Source: Phoronis australis
Taxonomy: Eukaryota > Phoronida > Phoronidae
DNA: 64,000 nt
Direction of reading: 5' to 3'
Assembly (NCBI GenBank): GCA_002633005.1
Contig: NMRA01000031.1
Location: forward strand, 897,553 to 961,552
Below the pieces are notes generated by a model. It was not told the DNA's origin, did not search any database, and saw only the letters and a list, made by a program, of their open reading frames with translations. Both the position numbers and the translations under genes were made by a program. Positions 59,701-64,000 of this stretch are shown here, one piece after another; the stretch's first letter is position 1, and each line of letters starts with the position of its first letter.

Positions 59701-62700
59701 CACTTTTTAAAATGATGTGTCATTGTACTCGAAGACCTTACGTAAACAGAGCAGACTGATAAAAAAATGTCGTATGTCGTTGATGTGACAGAAGATGGGA
59801 ATTTGGAAAATGTCCAAGATTTACTGCAATTGTTGTTAACCAATCATGTTAATTAGTTTGCTTATTCGTAACTTTCTTGAAGTGATTGGCTGGCGGCCAC
59901 CCTACAGCCTAGGGCTGAATAAAATGAGCTGATGACATTGATCTGACTGAAGTCATAACATGTGGTTGAAGTCATGTGACATCCCCAGCATGTTGCAAGT
60001 GTCTGTCATCATGTACTATATTACATGGACTGCCAACTCGATATACTAACTTTTAATGGACGAAATCTGTGCTATTACAGAAGCAATGACGTCATTATTC
60101 ACTAGCAACACCTGGCGTGCGTTTAGTAGACGCTAGGACCTACACTAGGACCTATCTAAAATCTAGTCAAGGTCACGTGTTCTCATTTAAAATACACGGC
60201 AATATCTCACGTAATCTCACGAAGTCTTGCTTTTTAGCGAGGTCCTAGCATTACTAAATGGGAGGCTGTCCAAATTTTCTGGTGTTATTTCCGGCAAGCA
60301 CGTCGTCTGCTGATCATGGTTGGCTTGTTGTGTCGTCACAATACACTACTAAACCGGAAACTGAAACAGATAATTTAGGAGAGAGTGGTGCCTCCTCTAG
60401 GATAGTACACAAGAAAATATTGGAGTTCCGAATCTGTTGTCTATAATCTATGGTTGCATGTAGTTTACTCATTTCAAGTTTTTTAACACCTTGTACGTTG
60501 CATAAGGGTTATAGAAAGTATTTTGTGCTTGGATGTATCCAAGATTGGATTAACTAAAGCACACGGTGATGAAAATTTTTCGGTTGTCCCACAAAATTGT
60601 ACAGTCATTAATGTGGAGAACTAATGATATATAGCACTAAAGTAGTGCTTTATCATGTTCAAAGTTTGAACCATTAGCTACCATTAGACATTGGTATTTT
60701 GAAAATAATGGACATTCACACCATTGTTAAAAAAGCTTTTGAAAATTAAATCTGGACAATTTTGGCAACTATTTTGTGTTGTTTTGCGTAAGTGAAAGGT
60801 GTTATTTTTTTGCAATACTTAGACATTTTCAGTATCACCACTTTATTCAACGGTAGGCCCCAATTCTCAATTATTTTCATAATTTTGGAAATTAGTGTGA
60901 TGAGTAACCTTAAAACACTATTCAAATTAGGCAACAATAAACACCCGTGAGTGTTCCAAAGTCATCCAAAATGTTCCTTAATGATAACAGGAATGTCTGT
61001 GTTTGACTCGTGTCATCTGTTGTTAATCGTGTGTCCTCTACTACATTGCACAGGGACCCAAGACAGGAATAAGACGACACAAGTCAACCAACACAAGTTT
61101 TGCCAGCACTTCCAGTACTGTCTCTAGTTGCACTGGCACTCACAAACAGGTAACAGACATCACGTACATGTACCTGCGACAAAAACAACGGTTTTTTTCA
61201 TTGCATCAGTTCAAAATTAGTTACATTACCACTTTTTCTGCAGAAACTTTTCGCGCCTAACTTCTATATGCACTGCCACTAGTGTCAGTAGGCGATGTGT
61301 TCACATTTTTAAAGAAAATGCACTTTGTGTTATTGTCATCTACGAATCTCTAAGTGATCTTAAAGCCTAACTTCAACGGAATTTTGTCATTTTAGATGTA
61401 TTGGGCTAACCAGATAGTCCTAGCAAAGTAAATTGTGAAGCTTGAGAGCATGGTGAACAAATTTTAGAAGTGAGGTATCTGGAGTTCTCAGTTTCAGTTA
61501 GCAGAATGGGGTCAAAGGTCGACAGTGTTTTGCTGCAGTTGTTCTTGCAGTTGTACCTCTAAAGTAACATGTTCTGGTGCTTAAGTTATTCAGTTTTGTT
61601 TTGCTTATCTTATAATTTTGTGATGAAATCTAGCCAAACTTCTCTTCTCTGTGTTAAGTTTTAGGAGATCGGTGATGTGTTATTTAGATGACTTATGTTG
61701 AACTAAAGGTGGTCAATTTCAATCACAGATTTGTGTTTCATATGGTTACAGGGTGGTATGAAAGGGACTGACATAGAGAGAGTGGATAGTGGGGTGGGCT
61801 CTGAGACACGAGCTAAACCTCATGTCCGTCTGAACGAGGTCGACTCTCAGGTGAGTTGAGGTATAGTATATAGTGAAGAGTGATTCAAAGTGACTTCTGT
61901 TTTCCATACATATGTTAATTAGTTGCTGCTTTTCAAGAACAACATGAAATCACTACTTTTCTAAAACTTAATTTAGAGTTAACTACCATACGTTTACGAA
62001 AAATATCAAAATTGTCATTGTGGCAAATCAGGATCGTGCCATAAGCCCACCATTGTTACTTTGCTTAGTTGGCCCTGGGTCTAATCTTAGAAATCGAACT
62101 CAAAGTTATTTTGACAAATCAATTAATGCGCGAACCCCAGACGAGTGTCTATAATTCTGTGCTCGTGTGTTAGTTTTGGTTTATGTGGATGATTGTTCGA
62201 TCTATATTTGCACTAGATGACCTCGTAGCATGAAAGCTCTGAGTTTGAAACTGCAAAACTCGAAAACGTGCTCGAGTTTGTAGCTCAAATCTCGGGTTCA
62301 TCAAATGCAAACTTAAAATAGACACTCATCTGTATTTACATAGCACAGAAACATATAGACGCTTATTTTCAGTTCATATTAAAGTAAAACAGAAAACATG
62401 AACAATAATTTTGAGTTTGATTTTGAGTTTTGAGATTAAAGACCATGTCCAGATGCTACGTGGCAGTTGTATTACATCTCCCCTTACTGGAGGATATGCA
62501 ACACCTGTGACGGGGGGTGCTCTATATCATGGCTCTTCTCACTGCAGGGTATTGTGTGTGAAGATTGTGACAAGGTAATCAAGACAGGTGGAGAGTCTGT
62601 AGAGGATGAACACCTGCTGTCTTACTACGTGTGCCCCAGGTGTGAGGCCAAACGAGTAGAGAGGAGCGAGGCTATACGTGAGATCGTTGACACGGAACTC

Positions 62701-62733
62701 AGTTATGGACGGGATCTTCAGATTATTAGAGAG
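52433..62733 (+). CDS. RhoGEF-type protein, 5' part (674 aa in window, 3' end beyond window)
   Basis: Seven coding exons in phase: 52433-53776, 54223-54292, 55987-56177, 56279-56314, 61054-61149, 61752-61850 and 62548-62733. The first coding exon opens at acceptor TTTCAG|TATGC (52349) with an 84-nt 5' UTR part. Residues 1-448 are disordered and rich in Ser, Lys and Arg, with SR-like clusters at about 330-440. Exon 7 carries two CxxC pairs (C616, C619, C641, C644), then RSEAIREIVDTELSYGRDLQ, typical of the first helix of a DH (RhoGEF) domain. DH domains load GTP onto Rho-family GTPases. The catalytic core and any PH domain must lie beyond the window, so the family assignment rests on about 22 residues. 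I could not name the ortholog. Confidence 0.75.
54223..54292 (+). CDS. RhoGEF gene, exon 2
   Basis: The acceptor TTGCACAG is followed by DSSEIKKEAQTNPKDTTSSP and EEI plus one base. The donor is A|GTAAGT, phase 1. Confidence 0.7.
54545..54702. repeat. dispersed repeat, copy 2 (other copy at 21317-21465)
   Basis: It shares GTAAAACTTATTGTTTGTT and GGAGCTTGCGATA-type words in order with the copy downstream of CHMP5. It is intronic. Confidence 0.7.
55205..55580. repeat. 46/47-bp minisatellite, about 8 copies (93-bp dimer)
   Basis: Units marked by TTTGACTCTCAGTATATTCT start every 46 or 47 bases in near-strict alternation (TTGA at 55231, 55277, 55324, 55370, 55417, 55463, 55510 and 55557). The 93-bp dimer is 31 codons, so the minus strand stays open for 186 codons (55728-55168) with a repeated SENILRVKWGK / KEYTESQMGR pattern. 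It lies inside a RhoGEF intron, away from splice sites. Confidence 0.9.
55987..56177 (+). CDS. RhoGEF gene, exon 3
   Basis: The acceptor CTTCTAG|CC was preferred over a later CCAG because it keeps phase with exon 2. It encodes QERFRQHISMHSTREDILGY, LDDLKRSGLLTVDDCSSVQS and SEEWFDESLQLQ, a helical segment unlike any domain I recognise. The donor is CAG|GTACTG. Confidence 0.75.
56279..56314 (+). CDS. RhoGEF gene, micro-exon (36 bp)
   Basis: TTTACAG|DSALTFLTGHPL|GTAAGT: twelve codons with good splice sites, phase 0. It may be optional, as skipping it keeps the frame. Confidence 0.65.
56460..59680 (+). mobile_element. degenerate non-LTR retrotransposon (LINE)
   Basis: On the plus strand, about 56870-57140 resembles an AP-type endonuclease (AGDFNVNLLQTFNN, then a SNHFP variant of the usual SDHxP). 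57416-58900 resembles reverse transcriptase across several frames (NYRPISILLTISKVLKKC, QYGFRPNQSTELAATEFVHS, FMDLSKAFDTIDLDIL). The catalytic DxxKAFD block is kept, but no YADD motif is readable near 58.48 kb, and stops and frameshifts break the frame. An AATAAAG followed by a T/C-rich tail marks the 3' end. The CR1/Jockey-like clade is a guess. It sits sense-oriented in a RhoGEF intron. Confidence 0.85.
59690..61053 (+). other. RhoGEF intron, no exon seen
   Basis: AT-rich intron sequence between the LINE and exon 5. An open frame at 60258-60446 has no recognised domain. Confidence 0.4.
61054..61149 (+). CDS. RhoGEF gene, exon 5
   Basis: TTGCACAG|GPKTGIRRHKSTNTSFASTS... to THKQ|GTAACA, 32 codons, phase 0 at both ends, Ser/Thr-rich. 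Confidence 0.7.
61752..61850 (+). CDS. RhoGEF gene, exon 6
   Basis: GTTACAG|GGMKGTDIERVDSGVGSETR...VDSQ|GTGAGT, 33 codons, phase 0. The DSGVGSE motif has the DSGxxS shape of a beta-TrCP degron but lacks phosphorylation evidence. Confidence 0.7.
62548..62733 (+). CDS. RhoGEF gene, exon 7 (Cys4 motif and DH start)
   Basis: CTGCAG|GIVCEDCDKVIKTGG...YVCPRCEAKRVERSEAIREI...IIRE|GTAAGT, 62 codons. CxxC-x21-CxxC looks like a small zinc-binding module. The following helix matches the opening of DH domains. The downstream DH exons are outside the window. Confidence 0.85.
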
Positions 62734-64000
62734 GTAAGTTTGTTCGGCGTGATTTTGCATTTCTTGATATCGATCAAAAACCATCAGGTGTCCATAATAC
62801 TTCAGTTTTTATTCAGTTGTTTGCTTAAAATAAAAGTATTTGTTTAGGATGTCAGAAAAACTAATACTGAATTTGAATTAAACATTTAAAGGAAAGTTTG
62901 TCTCAGCTGACCGATCTAGGGTGTTACATTGAACTATGACTAAATTTCAACAAAAATGTTTATTTCGGTGACAAAACTTCGACGAAACTGACATGCTTGC
63001 AAGAAGCTCTTCCAAGTTTGATGGTTGAAGTCTGTCTAGTTGTATTGAAAGCTAATGTATATTTCAATTGCCTCCTCATGTACAAATTTTATCCTTAGGG
63101 CAAATGAGTTTAGGAAATCCAGCAAAAACTCATGACTACCCTTTACTTATTACTACTACTACTTGGTTATGCATAACTATGGCATGAATAACTTGTGATA
63201 CAATGGTGTCAGGTATTGATTTTCAAATATAACAACACTCCTACCTGCAGTATGTCTTTGGATTACTGGCTGGGACACATGTATTATTTTATCTTCTGTC
63301 AATTGGACGAAATCAGTTTTAAAAAACCCTCCAGCTTATTGCATGTTTATGCTAATTCTAGACACTGTCACCTACGGCATTATGAAGTTAGAAATAAACA
63401 AGAAAATTAGTTTGGTAAATATTTTTTGTTTTCAATATTATTAAACAAACTACATGGTTAGCTGTCAAACAGGAATATACCAATTAATATACCAGTTTAA
63501 GTGAAAAATTGGAGAATTTGACCCAAGTATAATTAAACAGCAACATGGGGAGTATCAATGAATTATGTAGATGAACTCACAAAAATAGTAAACAAAGTTT
63601 TTTTAACAAGAATGCCAAATTAGTTATTTTAGTGTTCTGTTTGTAATTTCTCATAATCTACAAGTCAGAGTATGTTATAAGCCAATAATAGATTAAAAAT
63701 TGAAGAAACAACTAAAAGTTGTGCATTATATGCTATTATTATCAGATTCAGTATTCAAATTACTCAAGTGATGGATTTGGATGTTTTTAAATTGCCATAA
63801 AGTTCCCTAACACTTTTAATCGCCAAAATAAACATTTTTCCACTTTCAAAAGCTAACTATATTGTTAAAAATGCTTGAACTTCATTTTGTGTTTGTTGAT
63901 GACAGTTGTACAACATAAACTTTGGAAACGACAAAGTTAAGTTTTCTTGTGTATACTTTTGTTGTAACATTGAAAAAAAGCTTTCTCACTGTTCCACCAT
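62734..64000 (+). other. RhoGEF intron reaching the window edge
   Basis: AT-rich sequence with no exon that continues the DH domain. The next exon should lie past 64000. Confidence 0.6.

Overview
This is a window of animal nuclear DNA, most likely from amphioxus (Branchiostoma). The genes have many small exons with GT-AG introns. Two proteins are close to their human counterparts, CHMP5 and ICA1. The introns hold Kolobok, Harbinger-like, Ty3/gypsy and LINE remnants. Several introns also carry minisatellites that touch splice sites, a habit I associate with amphioxus. The species is inferred, not proven.

Layout. (1) About 1.6-7.4 kb, minus strand: a two-finger C2H2 zinc-finger gene, rebuilt here as three coding exons (387 aa). 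A hAT-like element of about 2.4 kb sits in its second intron. Exon 2 lies in a 418-bp near-identical duplication around a single N at 6180, which looks like an unmerged allelic contig overlap. (2) 8.5-11.7 kb: a Kolobok element with a broken THAP domain, a fold-back element, and a large inverted repeat with 263-bp arms. (3) 12.8-20.6 kb, plus strand: CHMP5 (ESCRT-III), six coding exons, 224 aa. Its first intron holds a dead antisense Ty3/gypsy pol fragment and a second Kolobok copy. (4) 20.6-24.3 kb: the tail-to-tail interval between CHMP5 and ICA1. (5) 24.3-37.2 kb, minus strand: ICA1 (ICA69), thirteen coding exons, 556 aa, complete from ATG to stop. (6) 37.2-52.3 kb: long and gene-poor, with dispersed repeats and inverted-repeat elements. 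(7) 52.3 kb to beyond 62.7 kb, plus strand: the 5' part of a RhoGEF-type gene (seven coding exons, 674 aa in the window) that reaches a Cys4 motif and the first helix of a DH domain before running off the edge. A degenerate LINE sits in one of its introns.

The genes do not form an operon. CHMP5 (membrane scission and endosomal sorting) and ICA1 (an arfaptin-type BAR protein of secretory vesicles) both act on membranes, but their neighbourhood may be chance. The most interesting pattern is structural. At four exon-intron borders in three genes, a tandem repeat starts at the splice site. In three of these the repeats copy the splice signal, giving arrays of decoy donors or acceptors.
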